From Microcosmobacter sp040493455 (GTDB lineage Bacteria; Bacteroidota; Bacteroidia; Flavobacteriales; Flavobacteriaceae): DNA of 64,000 nt. The translations under genes were made by a program, and so were the position numbers. Positions 53,501-59,378 of the stretch are shown piece by piece. The notes beneath the pieces are model-generated. The model saw only the letters and a list, made by a program, of their open reading frames with translations, was not told the DNA's origin and ran no database searches. Location: assembly GCF_040493455.1 (NCBI RefSeq), contig NZ_JANFDA010000004.1, positions 62,001 to 126,000 on the forward strand. Reading direction: 5' to 3'. Each line of letters begins with the position of its first letter. Position 1 is the stretch's first letter.

Positions 53501-54040
53501 AATGAGGTTAAATCAGAAATGGCTGACGTACAACTCACCAAGAAAGGCAATGGTATCGCATGGGGAGGTTTGTATTGGCAATATTTTGAAGACTTGGATA
53601 AGATTACTTCTGCAGAAACGCCTCTAAGTCTCAAAAAGAAATTATTCCTTAAAAAGAATACCGATACTGGCGAGCAAATCTCTGAAATTACGTCTAGTAC
53701 TAAATTAGAAGTAGGTGACTTAGTTAGAGTTCGTATAGAATTGCGAAGCGATAGAGCTATGGAGTTTGTCCACATGAAAGACATGAGAGCTGCAGGCTTA
53801 GAACCTGTAAATGTATTATCTAGATACAAATGGCAAGATGGTCTTGGGTATTATGAAAGCACCAAAGATGCCTCAACCAATTTCTTCTTTGACTATTTAC
53901 CAAAAGGCGTTTATGTTTTTGAGTACGATCTAAGAGTCAATAATGCTGGAGACATGAGTAATGGCATTACAACGATTCAAAGCATGTATGCTCCAGAATT
54001 TACAAGTCATAGTGAAGGTGTTAGAATCAGTGTAGAGTAG
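47594..54040 (+). CDS. Alpha-2-macroglobulin family protein with inserted SusC-type domain
   Basis: A 2148-residue exported protein; start at the ATG 47594 that opens the signal peptide (LHIFMIVLFASFSQAQ). It has the MG2 hallmark DRSIYRPGQTVYFKG near residue 590, the A2M segment AFFFPTLRTDEDG near 1370, and a thioester motif CNEQ at residues 1597-1600, followed by the helical thioester domain (NGAWPWFKGG) and a final MG domain. Such bacterial proteins trap or block proteases in the envelope. Two oddities stand out: a carboxypeptidase-regulatory-like domain with a SusC-like hinge (about 1196-1300), and two REP palindromes read in frame (near residues 1476 and 1726). No penicillin-binding protein gene is adjacent. 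Confidence 0.93.
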   Translation: MKHYLHIFMIVLFASFSQAQENYDSLWEEVEKLELEGLPKSALKIVESIDSKAKNEANKPQQIKALLYKSKFALTLEEDSQLSIVNTFKSEIEANEVPIKNVLENMLATLYWQYFELNRWKFYRRTNTDTKIDENDFRTWDLQTLFNEVNLHYQKSLENGLILKQERLEDYDLLLRKASRSKVYRPTLYDLLAHNALEFYKSDENSITKPAYQFKIDVPQYLSDSETFMNLNIESKDSSSLQLNALKLYQNLIKFHDKDKEKHTLAEVDIERLKFVHQYATFDNKTELLLDVLKAKSEQYKDLEASASYNFEIASNYFQIARGSTYNSKKHRWILRDALEICNSVKAKFPNTRDAKNCEVLKQKILSESLDIINESYVPVDKPSRLLVNYRNVNQLNFEAYKVTIAELKQIHNINKPDNKLDFFKSKTPVETWQANLKNEYDYHAHSTEVVIPRLDHGVYVILAKTNTERNTFALSSIHVTDLALVEKNEIKKHVYQVIDRNNGKPVSGASVQMSYRINYNGSALSKSYTTDRYGQFSISRPSSSRYYDIKFDVTYSNQTSHFGEYYIYRSYNRDRRSQKKQYQSFLFTDRSIYRPGQTVYFKGIFIEREDNTSKLVVDETVFATLFNTNGEQIAELEFDTNDFGSFNGEFILPAGGLNGQYYIQVYSTLGSLKQNFHFSVEEYKRPKFETKFEPITETYKVNDSITVKGTALAYAGSNITDAKVVYRVHRKVQYPRWYFWSRSWFVSEPQEITFGETTTDDSGNFEIVFPALPDDSVDKAGLPVFQYEVSADVTDINGETRSATTIVNVGYHAMTANMSLTSRIDKTKKDHKLSIDTRNLNGQEVPATGTIKIYKLKAPNAVLRERAWSAPDYQEIPEEEFKRLFPNEAYTNEHLPKFWGKGDLVFNVDFNTEDSKEIALGKLKKWTSGLYVVVLESKDRFGQDVKDEVRTVLYSDDDKTLADNQLFDITTNKVTYKPGEAVVLTMGSAGNTFVTLQVEKDHKTIDTQIIELSNNKKSITIPVTEDDRGGFVIHYSFAAYNGFRNGRKSISVPYPKTDLDIETTTFRDKLQPGQEETWSFKVKGPKGDKVSAELLASMYDASLDQFRGHNWTFNPIQNPYYYSQSRFQTNNSFSTTNFRLYNLRTKISLYDIQNYDQLDWFGLHFGNQYTARRKYLRSIRNIPSTYNSSSKADIESGTVKGVVKDETGLALPGANVIIKDTTTGTQTDFDGNFEIKVEKGSTLVVSYLGYKTLSVIISDDNYYNISLGEDSESLDEVVVAAYGIKNEKASLSAIVTSEEVVEESWAPRNADGDYFGYTTNSEKAKSYEDDEFNDFNYYRGNKTLEEQKEEQTSFDNIKIRKNLQETAFFFPTLRTDEDGNVSFNFTTPEALTKWKLQLLAHTKTLESATTSLETVTQKELMVIPNAPRFLRQGDRIVISTKIANLSDNSLTGHAKLELTDAVTGKALTNALIISDTSTPLSVQDFSVDAKGNTQVSWLLQIPDTVQAVQYKVLATSGDFSDGEQNALPVLTNRMLVTETLPMWIRSNETRTFTLDKLKNVSSSSLKHHKLTLEITSNPAWYAVQALPYLMEYPYDCNEQTFSRYYANALASHISNSNPRIQEVFNQWKGTDALLSNLEKNEELKSILIQETPWLRDAQSETEQKKRIALLFDLNKMNNELSSAMRKLKQNQLSNGAWPWFKGGMANRYITQHIISGFGHLKQLNVTSSSLSDQDQMIKKAIQYLDSEFVQEYHDLKKWNKNVDLTKDHLTYTQLHYLYMRSFFKDIDTSEETKDIMDYYYGQIKKYWLSRSLYSKGLMALIMHRKDDDAMAGKILKSLKETSITSEELGMYWKANTSSWYWYQAPIETQALVIEAFSEAGHIIQDETKNRETIDNLKIWLLKNKQTNQWKTTKATTEAVYALLLQGSDWLSVTDAVDVLVAKNPIDPTTLENVKVEAGTGYYKTAWNGNEVKSEMADVQLTKKGNGIAWGGLYWQYFEDLDKITSAETPLSLKKKLFLKKNTDTGEQISEITSSTKLEVGDLVRVRIELRSDRAMEFVHMKDMRAAGLEPVNVLSRYKWQDGLGYYESTKDASTNFFFDYLPKGVYVFEYDLRVNNAGDMSNGITTIQSMYAPEFTSHSEGVRISVE
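52021..52040. repeat. REP palindrome inside the macroglobulin gene, copy 1
   Basis: The 20-mer CACTTCGACTCCGCTCAGTG is identical to the intergenic copy at 22398-22417 and is flanked by GA and TC, which extend the palindrome. It is read in frame as part of SDTSTPLSVQ. Confidence 0.8.
52771..52790. repeat. REP palindrome inside the macroglobulin gene, copy 2
   Basis: CACTTCGTCGTCGCTCAGCG matches the core with four differences (changes within the central ACTCC part and the end) and is read in frame as VTSSSLSDQ. Confidence 0.6.
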
Positions 54041-54139
54041 CTATTTGTTAGTAATTCTGTTAATAGGCGACTATCTAGACATAAAAAGGAGACCTATTAT
54101 TCCTTAATTTTAAGATTACTAACTAATAATTATTTTATT

Positions 54140-54520
54140 ATGAATCCAAAAGTTAATATGGTCCTAAGGATCCTTTTAGGGCTATTCGTTTTGTTTTTTG
54201 GTCTTAACAAATTAATTCCAGACGGAATTATTGAAATGCCTCCTCCAGAAGGAGATGCGCTTACCTATTTTACTGGTTTGGCGGTGTCTAAAACATTGAC
54301 CCTCGTCGCTATAGTAGAAGTTGTAGCAGGTTTAGGATTGATCTTTAATAAATATGGTGCATTACTCGCACTAATATTAATGAGTGTTTCTGTAAATGCC
54401 TTTTTGTTTCATGCTGTGTTAGATCCAGGTGGTATTGGAGGTGCAGCTGCACTAATCGTATTAAACATCTTAGTAATTATAGGTTACAAAGACAAGTATA
54501 AAGACTTGCTCGCAGGATAA
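54140..54520 (+). CDS. DoxX family membrane protein
   Basis: A 126-residue inner-membrane protein with four hydrophobic helices, matching the DoxX family: LRILLGLFVLFFGLNKL, an AVSKTLTLVAIVEVVAGLGLIF region and VSVNAFLFHAVLDPGG. DoxX proteins are linked to redox and quinone-related functions, but the role here is unknown. It stands alone before a bidirectional terminator. Confidence 0.85.
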   Translation: MNPKVNMVLRILLGLFVLFFGLNKLIPDGIIEMPPPEGDALTYFTGLAVSKTLTLVAIVEVVAGLGLIFNKYGALLALILMSVSVNAFLFHAVLDPGGIGGAAALIVLNILVIIGYKDKYKDLLAG

Positions 54521-54522
54521 AC

Positions 54523-54555
54523 AAAAAAAGAGGCTTAAAAAAGCCTCTTTTTTTT
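54523..54555. terminator. Bidirectional terminator doxX / DUF4136 gene
   Basis: AAAAAAAGAGGCTT and AAGCCTCTTTTTTTT form a stem of about 14 bp around AAAA, with runs of A and T at both ends. The final bases overlap the stop codon of the convergent DUF4136 gene. Confidence 0.9.
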
Positions 54556-55072
54556 ATTGTTTTGGTGGATACTTCGATAGAATTTTCTCCACTAATGCTT
54601 TAAAGTTAGCTTCACGTTTTTCTGGTGTGGCATTCGGATTATAACTACTTTCACTTACAGCTTGCCAAAATAAACTCTCTCGGTCTTTATCGACAAAATC
54701 CAGAATAATCTGTCTACTCAATTTTGAAGAGCCAATGGGTAACCCGATAGAAATTCCTCCACCAACATTACGACCTCCACCACCAACGCCGACACCAACA
54801 TTACTGCCATTATTGTTTTGATATTCTGAACTCTTTATATCAATATAAAAATCGGGATCATCAGACTTTTGAAAGCCTCTTGCTTGCATTGCAGCATCTA
54901 ACTCATTTAATAAACGTTTCATATCCAGTTCACTCAATCCAGATTTAATATCAGAGAAATAGTTATACGTTTTATATTTTGTGAAGTCTGTCTTTTTATC
55001 GTAATCGTAGTTTACCGTAGCGCCACAGGACACCAACACTAAACTCAATACAAGAAGTTTTAAAGTTTTCAT
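54554..55072 (-). CDS. DUF4136 domain-containing lipoprotein
   Basis: A 172-residue lipoprotein; the signal peptide LLVLSLVLVSCGATVNYDYDK gives the lipid-bearing Cys at about residue 16. The family pattern is seen in FTKYKTYNYFSD, DAAMQARGFQKSDDPDFYI and the C-terminal EANFKALVEKILSKYPP. A Gly/Val-rich segment near residue 95 is typical. The function of DUF4136 is unknown. I start at the ATG at 55072; the codon at 55078 is TTG. Confidence 0.88.
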   Translation of the reverse strand: MKTLKLLVLSLVLVSCGATVNYDYDKKTDFTKYKTYNYFSDIKSGLSELDMKRLLNELDAAMQARGFQKSDDPDFYIDIKSSEYQNNNGSNVGVGVGGGGRNVGGGISIGLPIGSSKLSRQIILDFVDKDRESLFWQAVSESSYNPNATPEKREANFKALVEKILSKYPPKQ

Positions 55073-55152
55073 TTTCAAGAATTTTGATTAAAGATACTCA
55101 AAAATCATACCTCTTTAGGGTCAAAATACGTTAAAACGGAAAGAAAAAACTA

Positions 55153-56148
55153 TTAATTCAACAGTTTCCAAAGTCTATCTTTCAGCTCGGTAAGACCTTG
55201 TTGAGCAACCGAAGACATAAAAAGATAATCAATAGGTAATTTTTCGTCTAGCTCTACTTTCATTTCAGCTTTAAGCTCATCATCGAGCATATCACATTTA
55301 GAAATTGCAATAAGACGTTCCTTGTCTAGCATTTCAGGATTATAACGCCTTAATTCATCGAGTAGAATTTCGTATTGCTTTGCAATATCATCTGCATCTG
55401 CTGGGATGAGGAATAGCAAAATAGAGTTACGCTCTATATGTCTTAGAAAATAATGCCCTAAGCCTTTACCTTCAGCAGCGCCTTCAATAATTCCAGGAAT
55501 ATCAGCCATTACAAAAGTCTGATATCCTCTGTATTCCACGATACCAAGATTAGGCTTTAAAGTCGTAAACTCATAGTCTGCAATTTTTGGTTTTGCAGAA
55601 GTCATCACAGATAATAAGGTAGATTTTCCAGCATTAGGAAATCCAACCAAGCCAACATCTGCAAGTACCTTAAGCTCTATGGTGATACGCTTCTCCTCCA
55701 TGGGTAAACCAGGCTGTGCATATCTTGGTGTTTGATTTGTTGGGCTTTTGAAATGCCAATTCCCTCGACCTCCTTTTCCACCTTCGCAAATGATTTTTTC
55801 TTCGCCTTCTTCTGTAATTTCAAAAAGGACAGCATCTGTTTCGGTATCTCTTACTACAGTTCCAAGAGGTACATCGATATAGACATCTTCACCATCTGCT
55901 CCTGTACTTCGTCCACTACTTCCGTGTCCACCATGGCCTGCTCTAAAATGTTTTTTGAATTTGAGATGGTACAATGTCCAAAGATTGCTATTACCTCTTA
56001 GAATAACATGACCACCTCGTCCACCATCTCCTCCATCAGGACCACCTTTAGCAATATATTTTTCTCTATGTAAGTGTGTAGATCCCTTACCTCCGTTTCC
56101 AGAAGCAACATAAATCTTTACATAGTCAACAAAATTTCCTTCAGTCAT
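55153..56148 (-). CDS. obgE: GTPase Obg
   Basis: A 331-residue Obg GTPase involved in 50S subunit assembly and stress control. The N-terminal Gly-rich Obg fold starts at NFVDYVKIYVASGNGGKGSTH, and the GTPase domain has GFPNAGKSTLL, ADIPGIIEGAAEGKGLG and ISKCDM. The open frame runs upstream to an in-frame start at 56232, but those 28 residues are encoded by a REP element and are Arg/Lys/Ser-rich noise; the ATG at 56148 gives the normal N terminus. The chain lacks a long C-terminal extension. Confidence 0.96.
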   Translation of the reverse strand: MTEGNFVDYVKIYVASGNGGKGSTHLHREKYIAKGGPDGGDGGRGGHVILRGNSNLWTLYHLKFKKHFRAGHGGHGSSGRSTGADGEDVYIDVPLGTVVRDTETDAVLFEITEEGEEKIICEGGKGGRGNWHFKSPTNQTPRYAQPGLPMEEKRITIELKVLADVGLVGFPNAGKSTLLSVMTSAKPKIADYEFTTLKPNLGIVEYRGYQTFVMADIPGIIEGAAEGKGLGHYFLRHIERNSILLFLIPADADDIAKQYEILLDELRRYNPEMLDKERLIAISKCDMLDDELKAEMKVELDEKLPIDYLFMSSVAQQGLTELKDRLWKLLN

Positions 56149-56154
56149 GACATT

Positions 56155-56243
56155 GTCATTCCCGTGAAAACGGGAATCTTTTTTAGAATTTCTTGGTTTC
56201 TTGCTTGCCCTTCGACTTTGCTCAGGGTACACGCAAGAATGAC
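56155..56243. repeat. REP-like element filling the HPRT-adk / obgE spacer
   Basis: An 89-bp element with ends GTCATTC and GAATGAC holds two palindromes: CCCGT-GAAA-ACGGG (56161-56174) and CCCTTCGACTTTGCTCAGGG (56208-56227). It begins two bases after the stop codon of the upstream gene and ends six bases before the obgE ATG in the direction of transcription. Confidence 0.75.
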
Positions 56244-56245
56244 AA

Positions 56246-57355
56246 CTATAGCGTATCTATAACACCACTCAAACGCTGTGTAATCTCTTCGATACTCCCT
56301 ACTCCATCAACACCATAGTATTTACCTTGGGCAGAATAGTAATCCTTAAGAATAGCTGTTTTATCGTAGTACTCTTTAATTCGGTTTCTAATGATGCCTT
56401 CATCTGCATCGTCTGGTCTTCCGCTAGTTTTACCACGTTCTAGTAAACGTTGTACTAAGATTTCATCATCAACCTCTAGAGCTATCATTGCATTAATTTG
56501 AGAATCCTTGCTATTCATCAAATTATCTAAAGATTCAGCTTGAGCATTTGTACGAGGAAAACCATCAAAAATAAACCCATTGGCATCAGCATTTTTTTCA
56601 ACTTCAGCATTAAGCATATCTATTGTCACTTTATCTGGTACTAAGTCACCCTTATCCATATAAGATTTGGCTAGCATACCAAGTGCTGTTTCATTTTTGA
56701 TATTAAAGCGGAACACATCTCCTGTTGAGATATGCACCAGATTATATTTTTCTTTTAGAAAATTAGCCTGAGTGCCTTTTCCTGCACCAGGAGGACCGAA
56801 CAATACGATATTGGTCATGTGTTGTGTTGTTTTTAATTGAAATACTTCCGGATATTCTCTTCCCAAACCATCATAATCCAGACCATATCCTACAATAAAC
56901 TTATTTGGTATTTCTCTACCAACATAATGCAGCTTAAAATCCTTTTTGTAGGCTTCTGGTTTAAAAAACAAGGTAGCAATCTTCAGCTCTTTAACCTTTT
57001 CATTCTTAAAAATGCGATATACCTCAGCTAAGGTTTTCCCAGAATCAATAATATCTTCGAGGATAACCACAGTACGCCCAGTAAGGTCTTGAGTAATGCC
57101 TATTAATCGTTGAATATCTTCGGTAGACTTCAACCCTTCATAAGAAGCCAGCTTAATAAAGGTAACTTCACAAGGTTTTGGGTACTTCTTCACAAAATCA
57201 CTAGTGAACATAAAAGACCCATTAAGTATCCCAACAAAGACAGGAACTACGTCTCCTAAATCAGCAGCAATTTCATCAACCATTTTCTGAACAATATCAT
57301 CTACTTCTTGCTCAGAAATAAATGGTTTGAAATACAAATCATGAAGCTTAATCAC
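56246..57355 (-). CDS. Fused hypoxanthine phosphoribosyltransferase-adenylate kinase
   Basis: A 369-residue bifunctional protein. Residues 1-176 are a purine phosphoribosyltransferase of the HPRT type, with the PRPP loop VVILEDIIDSGKTLAE (97-111) and the early VGILNGSFMF. Residues 180-369 are a complete short adenylate kinase, with P-loop GPPGAGKGT (187-195), HISTGDVFR, GFPRTNAQAE and the short lid RGKTSGRPDDADEGI. The first part salvages hypoxanthine/guanine; the second balances AMP, ADP and ATP. The start is GTG at 57355. The Met at residue 180 (56818) could give a separate kinase by internal initiation. purK and purE lie divergently upstream. Confidence 0.93.
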   Translation of the reverse strand: MIKLHDLYFKPFISEQEVDDIVQKMVDEIAADLGDVVPVFVGILNGSFMFTSDFVKKYPKPCEVTFIKLASYEGLKSTEDIQRLIGITQDLTGRTVVILEDIIDSGKTLAEVYRIFKNEKVKELKIATLFFKPEAYKKDFKLHYVGREIPNKFIVGYGLDYDGLGREYPEVFQLKTTQHMTNIVLFGPPGAGKGTQANFLKEKYNLVHISTGDVFRFNIKNETALGMLAKSYMDKGDLVPDKVTIDMLNAEVEKNADANGFIFDGFPRTNAQAESLDNLMNSKDSQINAMIALEVDDEILVQRLLERGKTSGRPDDADEGIIRNRIKEYYDKTAILKDYYSAQGKYYGVDGVGSIEEITQRLSGVIDTL

Positions 57356-57377
57356 TTGTTTTTAAATTTGAGAAAGG

Positions 57378-57385
57378 CAAAGATA
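57378..57385 (-). promoter_or_regulatory. Promoter -7 element of the HPRT-adenylate kinase gene
   Basis: The minus strand reads TATCTTTG, an exact TAnnTTTG match, 22 bp upstream of the GTG start. The leader would be about 17 nt. Confidence 0.5.
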
Positions 57386-57447
57386 ATCAATTGATTCGCG
57401 TTTTACGATTTTTGATTTATGAATTTAACTTCTTCCATTATTAAGTG

Positions 57448-57455
57448 TATTTTTG
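57448..57455 (+). promoter_or_regulatory. Promoter -7 element of purK-purE
   Basis: TATTTTTG is an exact TAnnTTTG match about 60 bp before the purK ATG. A second, weaker match (CATTTTTG) lies about 12 bp before the ATG. Confidence 0.45.
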
Positions 57456-57515
57456 TGGTGAATTAAAAAAAGCTAAGTTCAATCTAAAAAGATTCTCATT
57501 TTTGTGGGAACCAAC

Positions 57516-58673
57516 ATGAATTACTTTTCTTCAGATTTTAAATTGGGCATACTAGGTGGTGGCCAATTGGGCAAGATGCTCCTTAACGATACTCGAAAAT
57601 TTGATATCTACACCAGTGTTCTGGATGCAAGTGCTGAAGCACCTTGTAGAATAGCTTCAAATGAATTCCATCAAGGAGATTTGATGGATTTTGATACTGT
57701 TCTCAACTTTGGTAAGAACGTCGATATCTTAACAATCGAAATAGAAAATGTCAATGTCGATGCTTTGGCAGAGCTCGAAAAACTTGGTAAAACGGTATAT
57801 CCTGCTTCAAAAACGCTGAGGACAATTCAGAATAAAGCTAGGCAAAAACTATTTTATACAGATCATAATATTCCAACAGCAAGTTTTGTGAGATTTGCTT
57901 ATAGTTCTGAAATAAGAGATGCGGTTTTAAACGGAAGTTTGTCCTATCCTTTTATTTGGAAGAGTGCTCAATTTGGGTACGATGGAACAGGTGTGAAAGT
58001 TGTTAGATCTGAAGACGATCTTACAGCACTTCCAAATGTTGAATGTATTGCTGAAGAGTTAGTCGATTTTAAAAATGAGATTGCGGTCGTTGTTGCTCGA
58101 TCTTCTGACGGTGAAGTAAAAACCTATCCTTTGGTTGAAATGGAGTTTCATCCTGAAGCTAATCAGGTAGAATATGTCATTTGTCCTGCGCGATTGCCAC
58201 AATCTGTTTTTGACAAGGCTGAGCAAGTTGCTTTACAAGTCTCAGAAGCTTTTGAACATGTTGGGTTATTGGCAGTAGAAATGTTCTTAACCAAGGATGA
58301 TCGCATTTTGGTGAATGAAGTAGCGCCAAGACCTCATAATTCTGGACATTATAGTATTGAAGCCAGTTATACTTCGCAATTTGAACAGCACCTCAGAGCC
58401 ATTTTAGGTTTACCTTTGGGCAACACAGAAAGTAAAGTAGCTGGAGTAATGGTGAATCTGGTTGGAGCTGAAGACCATACAGGCAATGTGCAGTACAATA
58501 ATCTAGATTCTATTTTGAATATGGATGGTGTCACGCCACACATTTATGGCAAAAAGCAAACACGACCATTCAGAAAAATGGGTCATGTAACCATCGTCAA
58601 TGATGATGTCAATGAAGCAAGACGAATTGCAGAAGAGGTAAAGAAAACTATTGAAGTAATAAGCACTAATTAA
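57516..58673 (+). CDS. purK: 5-(carboxyamino)imidazole ribonucleotide synthase
   Basis: A 385-residue ATP-grasp enzyme that carboxylates AIR to N5-CAIR with ATP and bicarbonate in purine synthesis. It shows the N-terminal GILGGGQLGKMLL, the ATP-grasp region PFIWKSAQFGYDGTGVKVV and the metal-binding ILVNEVAPRPHNSGHYSIEA. I use the ATG at 57516; a GTG four codons upstream is also in frame. purE follows by 11 bp. Confidence 0.96.
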   Translation: MNYFSSDFKLGILGGGQLGKMLLNDTRKFDIYTSVLDASAEAPCRIASNEFHQGDLMDFDTVLNFGKNVDILTIEIENVNVDALAELEKLGKTVYPASKTLRTIQNKARQKLFYTDHNIPTASFVRFAYSSEIRDAVLNGSLSYPFIWKSAQFGYDGTGVKVVRSEDDLTALPNVECIAEELVDFKNEIAVVVARSSDGEVKTYPLVEMEFHPEANQVEYVICPARLPQSVFDKAEQVALQVSEAFEHVGLLAVEMFLTKDDRILVNEVAPRPHNSGHYSIEASYTSQFEQHLRAILGLPLGNTESKVAGVMVNLVGAEDHTGNVQYNNLDSILNMDGVTPHIYGKKQTRPFRKMGHVTIVNDDVNEARRIAEEVKKTIEVISTN

Positions 58674-58684
58674 TAACAGATTTT

Positions 58685-59170
58685 ATGAGTAAAGTAGGAA
58701 TAATAATGGGAAGCAAAAGCGACCTTCCAGTGATGCAAGATGCTATCGATATACTTAAAGAACTCAACATAAATACTGAAGTGGATATTGTGTCTGCTCA
58801 CAGAACACCAGACAAAATGTTCGATTATGGGAAACATGCCCACGAAAGGGGTATTTCGGTAATTATTGCAGGTGCTGGAGGTGCTGCTCACCTTCCGGGT
58901 ATGGTTGCATCATTATCGCCCCTACCTGTCATTGGTGTACCAGTAAAAAGTAGCAATTCTATTGATGGTTGGGACTCTGTATTATCCATTCTACAAATGC
59001 CAGGTGGTGTCCCTGTAGCAACTGTTGCTCTGAATGGTGCTAAAAATGCAGGAATCCTTGCTGCTCAAATCATTGGAAGTGCTGACAAAACTGTTTTGGA
59101 CAGGGTGATTCAGTATAAAGAAGGCTTGAAAACGAAGGTCATTGAATCCTCAAAAGACCTTAACAATTAG
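58685..59170 (+). CDS. purE: N5-carboxyaminoimidazole ribonucleotide mutase
   Basis: A 161-residue class I PurE, which converts N5-CAIR to CAIR, the step after PurK. The signature IIMGSKSDLPVMQ, the SAHRTP loop and the GAGGAAHLPGMVASL segment are intact. It is the second gene of the purKE operon. Confidence 0.97.
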   Translation: MSKVGIIMGSKSDLPVMQDAIDILKELNINTEVDIVSAHRTPDKMFDYGKHAHERGISVIIAGAGGAAHLPGMVASLSPLPVIGVPVKSSNSIDGWDSVLSILQMPGGVPVATVALNGAKNAGILAAQIIGSADKTVLDRVIQYKEGLKTKVIESSKDLNN

Positions 59171-59177
59171 GCATAAA

Positions 59178-59201
59178 AAAACCCCGAAAAATCGAGGTTT
59201 T
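59178..59201 (+). terminator. Terminator after purE
   Basis: AAAACCCCGA and TCGAGGTTTT form a stem with one mismatch around a short A-rich loop, eight bases after the purE stop. On the minus strand it is followed by seven T residues, so it may work in both directions. Confidence 0.65.
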
Positions 59202-59378
59202 AAAGCTATTAATCAATAATTTTCTGAGTAGTAAAACTCTTTAAGAAAATTTGTTGAACAAAAGTAAAAATAAATTTTATACCAACAACCAAAAAATCGG
59301 TTAAAATTCACAATATCAGCTTAGTAGTAAGAAAAATAAGACGCGAAACTAATCTGAATTTATAATAAAATAACGAGA
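59202..59378. other. AT-rich spacer before the M3 peptidase gene
   Basis: About 180 bp without a reading frame. It must hold the promoter of the peptidase gene, but I see no clear TAnnTTTG element, repeat or RNA structure. Confidence 0.3.

Noticed and set aside
56149..56232. Upstream 28-codon extension of obgE
   Set aside because: It is encoded by a REP element and has no similarity to the Obg N terminus; the ATG at 56148 gives the normal start.
56246..56818. Adenylate kinase as a separate gene
   Set aside because: The frame continues without a stop into the HPRT domain; an internal start at 56818 is possible, but a single fused gene explains the sequence.
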